Counted from the stretch's first letter, positions 26,901 to 35,125 are shown. The stretch: DNA of 64,000 nucleotides from Stenotrophobium sp050739895 (GCA_050739895.1 JBOICK010000090.1:24162-88161), one strand, 5' to 3'. Notes: a model not told the origin generated them from the letters alone. Numbers and translations: made by a program.

Positions 26901-28839
26901 CGGTCTCGCCATTCCAGCACTGCAGGAACGCCTGCTCGAAACGGATTTTCTGTGCCGGCGCCGGCTTTGCACCAACTGCGATTGCACCGATTTCGAAATG
27001 CTGGATCCACAGCGTCTCGCCGTCGCGCGGCTTGACCTCGGTAGGCTCCTGGCGAATCACGCGCAGGCCGAAATTCTCCAGCGCCGGCAACACATCCGAC
27101 AACGCCGCCGGGCTGGCCCAGGCATACAGCTTGAGTCCTTCGACATGACCTGCATCGCTCAGCAGCAAGCGCGCCAGCAGTCGCTGCTGCGTGGACAACT
27201 GCGTCAGCACCTGCAAATCCACCGCCGCCAGCGGCGGCGGCACCGACTCGGTATAGGACAGCGGGAATGCCTCGGCAAAACGCGCGGCGATCTGCACCGG
27301 CGCCGCATGCGTGGATGACTGCAACAGGATTTCGCGCAACTGTTCGCGCCAGCTGCGCGTCGCCGCGATCAGGCGCTGTTCGACCTCCTGCACGGACTGT
27401 GCGATGCGCGTGCCCGGCGGCGTGCGCACAATGTAGTGGATGCGCGCCAGCGGCCCGCGCGGCAGTTCGACATTGCGCTCCACCGACAAGCCGCCGCAGA
27501 TCGCGGTCAACTCCTGCGCGATGCGGTCGCGCAGTTCGCGCGAATAGCGGTCGCGCGGCAGGTAGACCAGGCAGGAATAGAAGCGGCCGTAGCGGTCGCG
27601 GCGCATGAACAGCTTGAGCTGGTGACGCTCACGCAGCGCGCCGATGCCCATACTTAGCTGGAATAGTTCGTCCTCGCTGGACTGGAACAGCTCGTCACGC
27701 GGCAGGCCGTGCAGGCTCTCGCGGAGCGCCTTGCCGGCATGCGAAGCTTCCGGCAGCCGCGCGCGCGCGATCACATGCTCGACCTTGTGCCGGATCAGCG
27801 GGATGTTGCGCGGCCGCTCCAGGTAGGCCTCCGAGGAGAACAGGCCGATGAAGCGGCAGGTGCCCTCGGTGCTGCCATCCGCGCGCTGGCGCTTGACCGA
27901 GACCACATCCATGTATTCGTCGTGGTGCACCGGCGATTTCTGGCTGGCTTTGGTCACCACCACCACGCGCGTCGAATCCGCGTACTTGTCGAGTTCGCCC
28001 GCCGGCGCGATCAGTTCATCGGCGTCCTCGAAGCGCCCGCCTTCGCGCGACAGGCCCAGCGCACGGTCTGGCTGCGGCACGAACTGCGTGCGTCCGTCGC
28101 GTGTTTCCGCCACGGTCTCGGAGTAGCCGAGAAAAGTGAAATGCCCGGCTTCCAGCCATAGCATGAAGGCACGCGCTTCGCCGGTTTCGCCGGCGACCGC
28201 GTCCAGCGTAGGCGTCCGCGCCAGCCGCTCCGCCAGCGCCATCGCCTGCGCACACATCGCGGCATGATCGCGCACCACGGTGGCGACCTCGCTGAGCACC
28301 ACGCGCAGCTTCTGCGCCAGCGCGGCGTAGGCGGCGGCATCGGCCAGCGGTTCGAATTCAAGATGGATCAGCGACTCCGACGAGTCTGCGGAACCGCTAT
28401 CGATACCGGCCGTATTCACCTCAAGCAAGGCGCCGGCCGCATCGCGCCGCATGCGCAAAATCGGATGCACGGTCCAATCAATGGAAACGCCGGATTCACG
28501 CACCGCCATCGCCACCGAGTCGACCAGGAACGGCATGTCGTCGGTGCAGGTTTCGATGCAGGCGAACGCAGCGCGACCGCCCGGTTCCGCATCCGGCGGC
28601 AGCACCCGCAGCAGCGCCTGCGCGGGCAAGCGCCGTTGCGCAAACTGCCAGTGGCCGCGTGCGACCGCAAGCAATTCCTGCGGCGTGCGCTGCCTGAGCG
28701 CGTCCGGCGAGGCCATACCGTAGTAATGCCGCAGGAAACCGTCGAAGCCCGATGGCGCTACCGCGGACTGCGAATCGCGATCCAGCGCCTGCAACTGCGC
28801 CAGCAGGATTTCGTGCTCCGGATTGCTCGCCTGGTCCAT
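23980..28839 (-). CDS. gdhB: NAD-specific glutamate dehydrogenase (large 180-kDa class)
   Basis: A 1619-residue enzyme interconverting glutamate and 2-oxoglutarate plus ammonium. The N-terminal 700 residues carry ACT-like regulatory domains, the central part is catalytic (VPVGAKGGFVVKRP; RGGLRWSDRRQDFRTEV; GDMSGDVFGNGML), and the C-terminal helical domain is typical of the GDH-180 class. Length and order match the family. It is convergent with zapE, separated by 13 bp. It starts 111 bp downstream of dyad element copy C and is the nitrogen-metabolism counterpart of the nitrate cluster. The symbol follows common use for this class. Confidence 0.92.
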   Translation of the reverse strand: MDQASNPEHEILLAQLQALDRDSQSAVAPSGFDGFLRHYYGMASPDALRQRTPQELLAVARGHWQFAQRRLPAQALLRVLPPDAEPGGRAAFACIETCTDDMPFLVDSVAMAVRESGVSIDWTVHPILRMRRDAAGALLEVNTAGIDSGSADSSESLIHLEFEPLADAAAYAALAQKLRVVLSEVATVVRDHAAMCAQAMALAERLARTPTLDAVAGETGEARAFMLWLEAGHFTFLGYSETVAETRDGRTQFVPQPDRALGLSREGGRFEDADELIAPAGELDKYADSTRVVVVTKASQKSPVHHDEYMDVVSVKRQRADGSTEGTCRFIGLFSSEAYLERPRNIPLIRHKVEHVIARARLPEASHAGKALRESLHGLPRDELFQSSEDELFQLSMGIGALRERHQLKLFMRRDRYGRFYSCLVYLPRDRYSRELRDRIAQELTAICGGLSVERNVELPRGPLARIHYIVRTPPGTRIAQSVQEVEQRLIAATRSWREQLREILLQSSTHAAPVQIAARFAEAFPLSYTESVPPPLAAVDLQVLTQLSTQQRLLARLLLSDAGHVEGLKLYAWASPAALSDVLPALENFGLRVIRQEPTEVKPRDGETLWIQHFEIGAIAVGAKPAPAQKIRFEQAFLQCWNGETENDSLNRLVLAAGLDARQVTCVRMITKYLIQTGLPYSQSYMAQLLADHANLAGLLVQLFEARFDPQRAAAQRSIDEQTCIGQIDSALDQVASLDGDRVLRAFLSVVRAGLRTNYFQSTPQGGRKTYVSLKLDPAKVPELPLPRPMFEVFVYSPEFEGIHLRGGKVARGGLRWSDRRQDFRTEVLGLMKAQQVKNTVIVPVGAKGGFVVKRPVDPANREAWMQQGIACYRTFLRGLLDITDNLNGVEVIPPPDVVRHDGDDPYLVVAADKGTATFSDIANGVAAEYGFWLGDAFASGGSAGYDHKKMGITARGAWESVKRHFRELQWTAAAGDVRKGKDIQSEAFTCAGIGDMSGDVFGNGMLLSRKIRLLAAFDHRHIFLDPDPDQEKSFTERERMFHLPRSSWADYDAGLISAGGGIYPRSAKSIHLSDEVRKVLDVRDAALTPAELIRAILRAPVDLLWNGGIGTYVKSAFQSHQDVGDRSNDAVRVNGRELRCKVVGEGGNLGFTQLGRIEYALTGGRINTDAIDNAAGVHTSDREVNIKIPLNTLMTSGKLDREQRDPLLALMTGDIARFVLRDNYVQSQAVSMLEQGAAARLEEHSDLIRTLERDGLLNRRIEFLPDDDTIKERRAQSRGLTRPELSVLLAYSKISLYDAMLRSDVPEDPFFEHDLLANFPRELVGHFREALVHHQLRREIIATMLTNAVVNRMGVSFSHRLADDHGVSRAEIIKAYAAAHRIYGGDRYWLAIEALDNRLPAALQYRLFERAAGLFKHATSWIVNSRNVLRPVLENVRRFERPVAQLEQLLPQQLPPSYREDWDHAVAAMQKEGVPEALAWSLANTRVLGSALDIVELSESSGVSLAQAAEVYFQIGERFRMTWLYAAIVNLQVGKRWQALARTNLRDDAYRLQRLVAARVLLRPGDTVDARLQDWLALNQQRVRFALDRVQELQTSGSVDFPGLVVAVRELRKLRAL

Positions 28840-28950
28840 GTCAGCTCCGGCGCCGCGTCGGCCGCCTGCGGAATACTCAAGTTTCAGTATAGGCGCGCAC
28901 CGCAGCCATTAAACGCCGGAAAATCACTCATCCGCGAGTGCGGGAACACA

Positions 28951-29058
28951 ACCCGCTGTTGGCATTTAGCATCGCATCAATGTTATTTATTATTTAATTA
29001 TTTTAATTTTAGTAAATATGTATAAACAATTTCCTGAAGAACAATTGCAAGAGCGGGT
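28951..29058. repeat. 108-bp dyad element, copy C
   Basis: Exactly 108 bp from ACCCGCT (28951-28957) to AGCGGGT (29052-29058), perfect 7-bp inverted ends. The inner boxes are TGTTAT (28981-28986) and ATAAAC (29022-29027), at positions 31-36 and 72-77. The core is AT-rich. It lies between the gdhB start and the accessory islet, marking the islet's left edge. A 17-bp direct repeat partner begins inside its right end (29054-29070). Confidence 0.85.
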
Positions 29059-29070
29059 GACCGTTTTGGA
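29054..29070 (+). repeat. 17-bp direct repeat, left edge of islet
   Basis: CGGGTGACCGTTTTGGA matches CGGGTGACTGTTTTGGA at 35375-35391 in 16 of 17 bases, in the same orientation. Together they enclose the accessory islet. Such flanking repeats can be attachment sites or target duplications, but no integrase gene lies between them. Confidence 0.5.
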
Positions 29071-29209
29071 CCTGTAGCGATATCCGACTGGCTTTGCGTT
29101 TTTGACATCACCTTTCTCGATTAGCTGGATCTTGAACGGATAAGGTGCGACGCAATCTGTCGCAGCACTCTGATATTTCTAACGCTCTTCAATCGAGCGG
29201 GTAGAAGTC
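29071..29209. other. Islet left border, no convincing gene
   Basis: The stretch between the direct repeat and the first possible islet gene has intermediate GC and no recognisable gene. A minus-strand reading of about 60 codons runs from here into the copy C core, but it lacks a start codon context and ends in the AT-rich element, so I do not call it. Confidence 0.4.
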
Positions 29210-29590
29210 GTGGAAACCTTTGAATACCAGAGACAGCGCTCCGGGGTGCTGTGCCACCCTGTACTTGATGCAGTTTTGGGCGGAGTAGCGCACCCAGATC
29301 AGCATCCGCTATCGGCGGTTACACCTGCGCAGCGCTGGGGCCGGATCGAATCAGAAATTGTGAAGGAGACGCAGGCGGTCATCGGGCCGATCTGTCTGCA
29401 AGTCTTTGACCTCTGCCTGAAGCTGGGCCGGATTGAACGGTATCGGCCTGCATTGGAAGTACCGTCAGGGCAAGGAGAACTTTTCCAGCGGGGCAATGAA
29501 GCTCTCGCAAAGCTCGATCCAGACTCGGTTAGTGAGCCACGGCACTCGGATATGCGTGCGGTTCTGATGATGGGGAAGCGTCATGCTTAA
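29210..29590 (+). CDS. Hypothetical protein (126 residues), uncertain
   Basis: An open frame starting with GTG 29210 and ending inside the next gene's first codons. It has no recognisable domain, signal peptide or membrane segment. The amino acid composition is plausible for a soluble protein (PVLDAVLGG; GRIESEIVKETQAVIG), but the ribosome site is weak. Overlapping minus-strand frames of 65-81 residues are no better. It may be the first gene of the islet operon because it overlaps 29583-30044 by eight bases in the same direction. Confidence 0.35.
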   Translation: METFEYQRQRSGVLCHPVLDAVLGGVAHPDQHPLSAVTPAQRWGRIESEIVKETQAVIGPICLQVFDLCLKLGRIERYRPALEVPSGQGELFQRGNEALAKLDPDSVSEPRHSDMRAVLMMGKRHA

Positions 29591-30044
29591 AGCAAAACGC
29601 AACCATTTAGCCGCTAAGCCATGCCGTATCGACGTGGTCACCGCGAGGTTAATTGCGCACTCCGACGTTGACGACTTTTGCGTAATCCGTGTGCCGAAGG
29701 GCTGGCGCATAGGTCACGATTTCAAGCCGCGGCTCGACGGCATTCTGCTGCCTAATAGCTCCGGCATCGCAATTCGCGTTGACCTCAAAAGCATCTCAAA
29801 GTTGAGTTGGGCCGCGCTCGTTCTCAACCTGGACGGGGCCGACGGTTACAGCTTGGGGTGCTGGTGCGAATTCTCGGTCAGATGCAAAAAAGTCGAACTC
29901 GCTGCGCTCCTCGACCAGGATGTTGCAAAGACGTTCGCGATATCTCTTGCTGACCCAAGCGATTCGTCTGTATCTATCACGCGCGATTTTTATATTGTGC
30001 TTGTACAGCCTGAAATTGCCGTGATGGAGAATCCTCGTGCATAA
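29583..30044 (+). CDS. Hypothetical protein of the accessory islet (153 residues)
   Basis: Soluble 153-residue product with no family I recognise. It has alternating hydrophobic strands (SGIAIRVDLKSIS, WAALVLNLDGADGY, RDFYIVLVQPEIAV) that suggest a beta-rich fold, and three cysteines around LGCWCEF. ATG 29583 overlaps the preceding frame, and its stop overlaps the GTG start of the PcfJ-like gene by eight bases, which supports translation as part of one operon. Its role is unknown. Confidence 0.6.
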   Translation: MLKAKRNHLAAKPCRIDVVTARLIAHSDVDDFCVIRVPKGWRIGHDFKPRLDGILLPNSSGIAIRVDLKSISKLSWAALVLNLDGADGYSLGCWCEFSVRCKKVELAALLDQDVAKTFAISLADPSDSSVSITRDFYIVLVQPEIAVMENPRA

Positions 30045-31467
30045 CACTCCATCTGAGCAGTCGTCCGCCATGTTCAACGTGCAGAGCGCACGAATTCGCC
30101 TGCAGCCGGATATATGGCAGCGCTATCGAAATCGCGTACAGGCCACCGCCCTGTTTCCGTTTCTGGATTTCTTCATCTGCCCCGATGGGCCAACCAAGTA
30201 CCCTGAAAGCGCGCAAGTATTGGAACTGGTGGAATCAGGTCGGCCTCTCATCAAGGGGTTGACGCAGATATTCCAATGTCCGGCGTGGGTATTCAGACGA
30301 TTGAAGGGATGCCCTACGGTTTCACTGAGCGCATACCGCCACGCGCCGACGCAATTGATCGCCGACCTTGCTTGTTTTGAACTGAAAGACGCGAGATTCG
30401 ACTCAGGTGAGGCACATTGCTTGTATCACCTCATACATGGTGAGTGCGGAAGCTTGAGTGCATTGCGCCCCGCATTTTGGCGTGAAACGCCAGCATGCCG
30501 TGTAGAGGGGCTTCTGTGTATCTCGTGGGCACAACATGCCGAACAAGTGCTGAGCGGGATGGGTATCTCGGCCTACGTACAATTCATCCGTGAACTGGAT
30601 TTATGGGTCAGGCTGGTACTTGATCAACAATTAGCGTCTCCACAAAGCCGGGATTCCACGGAACTTGACGCGCTTATGGGGCAGCCAACCTTCTTTGCTT
30701 GGTCAAGCCTCGCCAGCGCTTGGGACGAAATAGAACACCAGCATTGGGATGAGTATTTGAAAACGTACATCAAGGCCCATTTTGGCGGCCTGCGATGGCC
30801 ACCGATATTTTCTGAACGGATCGAAATCGACGGATACCAGTTTGTTGGCCTTTGCTCTGAAGACGATCTGATCGCAGAAGGTCAGGCCATGAACAACTGC
30901 GTGTTAACCATAGCCCACAAATGCTTTACGACCGAACACAATCTGCTCAGCGTAAGAAGCGACGCAAAACATGTGGCGACATGCTCGTTGCGCGCCAAAG
31001 GCCAAACAATATTCACAACCGAGCAATTCAAAGGGCCAAACAATTCCGGCGTATCAACGCAGTTGTACAAAGCAAAGGAAGAACTGGTCGACAGACAGAA
31101 TCGAGGCCAGATTTTGATCAATCCGGAGTGGATCGCGTATCGGGAGCGTTTACCCAAGCTGAGTGTCGTGCGGACGCTGGACAGCATGAAATTGGGCTAC
31201 CACCAGGGGTTGCGTCTTTTCCAAATGGGCTGCGCGATGAAATCCGGCAAGGTGGAAAGCTACCGCAAGGCTCTTGAGTGGAAGCCAGAGTGCAGCAGGC
31301 TAATGGACGATGTGTTGCTGGCACAGGAGAAGTTAGTGAATCAGGACGACAGCGGCGGTCAAATGTGGTTAGCGCGCGCTCTGCTTGGGTGGGACACACC
31401 ATGTTCAATGCAGGCAACGCATAAGCATGAGAATGAGAATGAATCGATAGAAACATGCGGCGAATGA
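30037..31467 (+). CDS. PcfJ-like domain protein
   Basis: A 476-residue protein. Around residues 275-340 it carries the PcfJ-like signature: LIAEGQAMNNCVLTI followed by LLSVRS, CSLRAKGQTI and QFKGPNNSG. These correspond to the G-x-x-M-x-x-C-V, I/L-F/S-x-x-R and G-x-x-N blocks of that family. PcfJ proteins are known from conjugative plasmids and integrative elements, but their biochemical function is unresolved. The N-terminal 250 residues are helical with no recognisable motif. GTG 30037 is coupled to the upstream gene; ATG 30070 is the alternative. The C-terminal tail is acidic (ENENESIETCGE). Confidence 0.65.
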   Translation: MHNTPSEQSSAMFNVQSARIRLQPDIWQRYRNRVQATALFPFLDFFICPDGPTKYPESAQVLELVESGRPLIKGLTQIFQCPAWVFRRLKGCPTVSLSAYRHAPTQLIADLACFELKDARFDSGEAHCLYHLIHGECGSLSALRPAFWRETPACRVEGLLCISWAQHAEQVLSGMGISAYVQFIRELDLWVRLVLDQQLASPQSRDSTELDALMGQPTFFAWSSLASAWDEIEHQHWDEYLKTYIKAHFGGLRWPPIFSERIEIDGYQFVGLCSEDDLIAEGQAMNNCVLTIAHKCFTTEHNLLSVRSDAKHVATCSLRAKGQTIFTTEQFKGPNNSGVSTQLYKAKEELVDRQNRGQILINPEWIAYRERLPKLSVVRTLDSMKLGYHQGLRLFQMGCAMKSGKVESYRKALEWKPECSRLMDDVLLAQEKLVNQDDSGGQMWLARALLGWDTPCSMQATHKHENENESIETCGE

Positions 31468-31480
31468 CTGGAGGTATCCA

Positions 31481-32212
31481 TTGGAAACTCACCTCGAATT
31501 CATCATCGGTCCCTGCAACCGCGAGGCTTGGGAAGTAACAGAGCGCTTTCTCTCGCATCGTGGGTACGCTTTCCTTCATGTGATCTGCGAGGCTGGCGGG
31601 TGCAGCGCCCTTCTTTCCTCTATGGCACGTCGCATTCGTGAGCGTGGGATGTCCGTCGATGAATGGACGGCCGAAGAACGGCCATGGCGCGATGAAAATC
31701 TGGATGCGCTGGATTTTCTTTTCATTCACTCGTCTTACTACCTCTTGGACATGCCACATAGGCAGTTAGAATTGAAAGCACGATTTCTGAAACTGGCAGC
31801 GCAAGGTTCGCGCATTGCTGCGGACTTCGATGCCGAACGCTTTGGCGACCAACCGCTCGGCAGGCAACTGGGCGTGGAGTTGGAGCGGGCCTACAACTGC
31901 GCATCGGTTCAGCCTGAAAGACCGGCGGATGGGCCGGTACCGCGCGCGGCCGAGTTTGTAGCGCGAATCGAATCGCTGGACCATGCAACCGCTGCCGGCA
32001 TTGCTCGGCAACATCTGGAGCGGCAGCGAATGGACATCACCCCGCAAGCGTTCGATGAGCTGCTAATGCTCCCGAATTGCTTCCATGCGCGGGCGTTAAT
32101 CAACTACATTTTTATATCCGGCGCGCATGCACGCCTTCGTGGCAGCAGAGTCATTGAGGATGTGGATATCCAAAGGCTCGCGACACGTTTATGTCGCGAG
32201 TGTATGGAATAA
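31481..32212 (+). CDS. Degenerate DnaA/Hda-like AAA+ protein
   Basis: The 243-residue product opens with LEFIIGPCNREAW (residues 5-17), which parallels the F-V-x-G-x-S-N-x-x-A motif that starts the DnaA ATPase domain. At the expected P-loop position is ICEAGGCSALLSSM (residues 35-48), lacking the GKT/S needed for nucleotide binding. A Walker-B-like strand (LDALDFLFIHSSYYLLD) and ELKARFLKLAAQGSRIAADFD mirror the DnaA IDDIQ...F-N-x-L...G-x-x-I-V-x-x-S-D segment. It is probably an inactive DnaA paralogue. The TTG start at 31481 is set by a strong GGAGG seven bases upstream. Assignment rests on motif order only. Confidence 0.5.
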   Translation: METHLEFIIGPCNREAWEVTERFLSHRGYAFLHVICEAGGCSALLSSMARRIRERGMSVDEWTAEERPWRDENLDALDFLFIHSSYYLLDMPHRQLELKARFLKLAAQGSRIAADFDAERFGDQPLGRQLGVELERAYNCASVQPERPADGPVPRAAEFVARIESLDHATAAGIARQHLERQRMDITPQAFDELLMLPNCFHARALINYIFISGAHARLRGSRVIEDVDIQRLATRLCRECME

Positions 32213-32216
32213 GTTG

Positions 32217-32981
32217 ATGACCTATTTAGAATTCTTCACGCTCAGCAGCCCAGCACCCGACAAGGTGTGTAATGAGGACGCCTGTTTGGTCGCTGGCAAA
32301 GTAGCGCAGGGGCGGTTTGCCAGAGGCGGCGTTCTCGACCTCATGAAGCCAGCAGTCTTCGCCATCGCCGATGGTGTATCGCGTTCGCCGGCCGCGCATC
32401 AGGCCAGCCGTCAACTGCTGAAGCTTCTGGCCGCGACCTCTGCTGACGAGCTGATCCAGAAGCCACGTAGCACTTTACTCGCGCTGCAAGATCGGTTTAC
32501 ACAATGGGGCCGTAAACGCGGATTTGCAGGTGCGGCGACAACACTGGTCGGCTTGTGTTTATCTGAGACGGGCACACTGGTATTCAACGTCGGCAACTCG
32601 CGCGCCTATCGTTTCCGCCAAGGCGTAATGCGGCAGTGCAGTCACGACCACACCCAGCTTCAGGACATGATTGATGCAGGCGAGATTACGCCAGAGCAGG
32701 CGCGTAGTGCAGCGCAGTTGTATTCGGGGCTGTCGTCCTGTTTTGTGGCCGAGCCTGCACTGGACGAGATGTCTGTGCACATCGACCGCTTGTCGCCGCC
32801 AGGCAATGACACTTGGTTGCTGTGTTCGGATGGGTTGACCGAAGGCTTGTCGGATGATGAGATTGCCCGGCTTGTGGACGGCGGTGACTTTAAGACGACT
32901 GCTCGACGGTTGGAGAAAGTTGCTCGCTTGGCAGGTTCTACCGACGATCTCAGTTTGCTGCTTCTACGCACGATTGCTTGA
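32217..32981 (+). CDS. PP2C-family serine/threonine phosphatase
   Basis: A 254-residue PPM/PP2C phosphatase. The metal-binding motifs are in order: NEDACLV, FAIADGVSRSP, GAATTLVGLCL, FNVGNSRAYRFRQG, WLLCSDGLTEGLSDDEI and the final STDDLSLLLL. All key Asp residues (ED, DG, SDG, DD) are present, so it should be active on phosphoproteins. No membrane or sensor domain is attached. ATG 32217 lies four bases after the DnaA-like stop; the frame extends to 32127 but that part overlaps the previous gene. No partner kinase is visible in the islet. Confidence 0.85.
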   Translation: MTYLEFFTLSSPAPDKVCNEDACLVAGKVAQGRFARGGVLDLMKPAVFAIADGVSRSPAAHQASRQLLKLLAATSADELIQKPRSTLLALQDRFTQWGRKRGFAGAATTLVGLCLSETGTLVFNVGNSRAYRFRQGVMRQCSHDHTQLQDMIDAGEITPEQARSAAQLYSGLSSCFVAEPALDEMSVHIDRLSPPGNDTWLLCSDGLTEGLSDDEIARLVDGGDFKTTARRLEKVARLAGSTDDLSLLLLRTIA

Positions 32982-33034
32982 ACACTTTCGGCACTACGAG
33001 CTACGAGTCCGTGGTCCACTTTTAAAAAATATAG

Positions 33035-33517
33035 ATGGGCGGAATGATGACTACGATGAATGATTTTGAAGCCGGCGTCGAAGCTTACGAAGATGCGAAT
33101 TATGCGGCAGCACTTGCTATATGGGAGCCATTGGCAAAGCTTGGCGAGCCACGTGCACAGGACAAGCTAGGTGAACTTTACTTCGGTGGCGAAGGCGTGC
33201 CGCAGGACTTCGGTCTGGCGATGCACTGGTATCGCCTAGCAGCAGAACAGGGATTCACGCCCGCGCACTTGGCCATCGCGTATATGTACGCCTTTGGCGT
33301 GGGGGTAGTGAAAGACGTTACACAGGAGGCTGAATGGTATCGAAAAGCAGCGGAGCTAGGGTGCATGAAAGCGCAATTCAAGATTGCGTACATGTACGAA
33401 CATGGCGTTGGCGTGACGCAAGACGGTGCTGAGGCGATGAAATGGTTTCACAAAGCAGCGGGGCAGGGATGCCCGGATGCGCAAGCCAGACTTTCTGAGT
33501 ATGGAGTCAATAAATAG
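33035..33517 (+). CDS. Sel1-like repeat protein
   Basis: A 160-residue protein made of three to four Sel1-type helical repeats of about 36 residues: LGELYFGGEGVPQDFGLAMH, IAYMYAFGVGVVKD and IAYMYEHGVGVTQDGAEAMK, each with the A-x-x-x-L-G-x-x-Y-x-x-G-x-G-V pattern. Sel1 repeats mediate protein-protein contacts, often in signalling. There is no signal peptide, so it is cytosolic. Several in-frame ATGs (33035, 33044, 33047, 33056) compete for the start. It sits 53 bp after the phosphatase and may be a partner or scaffold for it; that is inference. Confidence 0.82.
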   Translation: MGGMMTTMNDFEAGVEAYEDANYAAALAIWEPLAKLGEPRAQDKLGELYFGGEGVPQDFGLAMHWYRLAAEQGFTPAHLAIAYMYAFGVGVVKDVTQEAEWYRKAAELGCMKAQFKIAYMYEHGVGVTQDGAEAMKWFHKAAGQGCPDAQARLSEYGVNK

Positions 33518-33650
33518 CAGCGCGATTAGAAATGGAAAAAGCAGCCAACCATAATTCGATTCAAGCTGTGGATAGGTGAGAGCTACGCTTCTGGATTTCT
33601 TAACCAGAGAATATTGGTACTTCCAGTTTGACCAAATGAGGAGTTAAACA

Positions 33651-34064
33651 ATGGACGCAGAATTGGCGATTGAGCAGTTGAAAGAGCAGCTTTATTTTGA
33701 AGACAGAACAGCAAAAGCATATGTTCGTGCGAAAGGTCATTGCGAATACTGTGGTCAAGACTTAATCAAGGTGAGACTCGGCTATGCCTGCGCGCAGATA
33801 GATCACTTACTTCCGCGCAGTAGATTCCCTGAGGCGGTGTGGGGTATGAGTGAAAACTTCGTTCTCGCGTGCTCGCTGTGCAATGGCGTGAAAAGGGACG
33901 AGGTCGTGCTTCAAAAGGGTGAAGTGCCTGAGGCGATGCTCAGCGAAAACCGAAAGAAGCTAGTAGATCGTGCTAAGAACTACATAGACTCAAAACTACA
34001 ATCCGCGAATGATAAGTGGCGTCAGGCTCAGGCTATTTTTTCGACCTTAGACAACAAGGCTTAA
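33651..34064 (+). CDS. HNH endonuclease
   Basis: A 137-residue HNH protein. The zinc pair Cys31-x-x-Cys34 (HCEYCGQD) precedes the active-site strand IDHLLPRSR (Asp51-His52), Asn69 in SENFVLAC, and the second zinc pair Cys74-x-x-Cys77 (CSLCNGVK). The motif is intact. ATG 33651 has a strong GAGGAG ribosome site nine bases upstream. Of the islet genes this is the clearest candidate effector. It is separated from the Sel1 gene by 133 bp with nothing recognisable, so it may have its own promoter. Confidence 0.88.
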   Translation: MDAELAIEQLKEQLYFEDRTAKAYVRAKGHCEYCGQDLIKVRLGYACAQIDHLLPRSRFPEAVWGMSENFVLACSLCNGVKRDEVVLQKGEVPEAMLSENRKKLVDRAKNYIDSKLQSANDKWRQAQAIFSTLDNKA

Positions 34065-34095
34065 AAGTTTACGGCGGGCGAAGCGTGATAGGGAA

Positions 34096-34132
34096 AGCTG
34101 ACGAGGCTAATGTTGCTTGTCAGCTAGCTTTT
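34096..34132 (+). terminator. Hairpin terminator after the HNH gene
   Basis: AGCTGAC (34096-34102) pairs with GTCAGCT (34119-34125), followed by AGCTTTTG. It lies 32 bp after the HNH stop and overlaps the 3' end of the convergent WYL gene, so it may serve both directions. Confidence 0.55.
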
Positions 34133-35125
34133 GTATGTCTCGTTCAATGATTTTGCAGACTCACTAAAATCCGTTCTTATGTCCTGCGGTTTGATGATCT
34201 CAACCAGTTCCCCGTAGCCCCGCAGCCACCACCGCAATTCCGCTGTATCCGCAACAGTCGCCGTGATGCGCGCGCGCCCATCAGGGCGCTGCTCAAAAAT
34301 TTGATCGACTGACAGCGGGCGCTCAATGAGATGTTCAGCGGCGTCCGCATCGAAATCCGCCACGAGGCTGATGTGCTCGCTGTGGAGTGGATACTGGAAC
34401 GCCGCTGTTTCCGACAGGTAGCGATCCAGGTCAAAGCCGCGTGGCTTCAGCGCCTGTTCGTCCAGCATCACGGCGGAGTCAAAGCGATGCAGTGCGTAGT
34501 GAACCGGGTTCTCGAATTTCCACGCGGTGGCGACGAGGTAAATCACGCCGTCCTTGGCGACGAGTCCGAGCGGATTGAGGATTTGTTCCTTGCTTATTTC
34601 TTCGCCGCGCGCGCGGTAGCGTGCATTGAGTTGCCGGCTACGCAGCAGGGCTTCCGAAACGGCCTCATTGACCTCGGCTTTTACTTTCGGCACTCGCAGT
34701 GCAGGGCCGCGTGAGAGCGCCCGCACTTTCTTGCGCCATTTGCCGAGTGGATTGCCGGCGCCCTCATCCAGCACGGCCTCTGCACGCAGGAAATACGGGC
34801 GCAGCATTTGCAGCGTTGAGGCCGGAAGTAATGGCGAGAGTTGTTCGCGCGCCAGCAGCAGCGCAAGCGCCGCAGTGGGTTCTAGTCCGGGCACATCCAA
34901 CAAGGCGGCATCCTTGGGCCAGAACCATCGCGTTGCGCCGTCGCGCGATTCGCTGGTGTATCCGAACTGGGTAGACAGCGTATCGAGATCGCGCTCGACG
35001 GTGCGCTTGGTCACTTTGTATCCCTGCGCGTGCAGGCGCTCCCACACTTCGCGCGTGCCTAGCGTGCGCGGTGCACGCGGCAGCAGCCGAAGCATGACCC
35101 ATTGGCGCTGAAGTGCATCGCTCAT
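34124..35125 (-). CDS. WYL-domain helix-turn-helix transcriptional regulator
   Basis: A 333-residue regulator. An N-terminal winged HTH (RQWVMLRLLPRAPRTLGTREVWERL; VTKRTVERDLDTLS) is followed by a WYL domain with ARYRARG, ILNPLGLVAKDGVIYLVA and ALHRFDSAVML, then a C-terminal extension (WCX-like). WYL proteins sense nucleic-acid or nucleotide ligands and commonly repress phage-defence operons (BrxR and CapW types). ATG 35125 has GGGAG upstream and fits family starts; the frame continues to 35206 without support. It is convergent to the islet operon and starts 114 bp from dyad copy D. Confidence 0.88.
   Translation of the reverse strand: MSDALQRQWVMLRLLPRAPRTLGTREVWERLHAQGYKVTKRTVERDLDTLSTQFGYTSESRDGATRWFWPKDAALLDVPGLEPTAALALLLAREQLSPLLPASTLQMLRPYFLRAEAVLDEGAGNPLGKWRKKVRALSRGPALRVPKVKAEVNEAVSEALLRSRQLNARYRARGEEISKEQILNPLGLVAKDGVIYLVATAWKFENPVHYALHRFDSAVMLDEQALKPRGFDLDRYLSETAAFQYPLHSEHISLVADFDADAAEHLIERPLSVDQIFEQRPDGRARITATVADTAELRWWLRGYGELVEIIKPQDIRTDFSESAKSLNETYKS

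Noticed and set aside
28999..29180. Minus-strand reading of about 60 codons at the left islet border
   Set aside because: It has no start codon with ribosome site, ends in the AT-rich core of copy C, and is unlike any family I know.
29299..29710. Minus-strand frames of 65 and 81 residues opposite the first islet ORFs
   Set aside because: They are short, Ser/Arg/Pro-biased and overlap better supported plus-strand frames.
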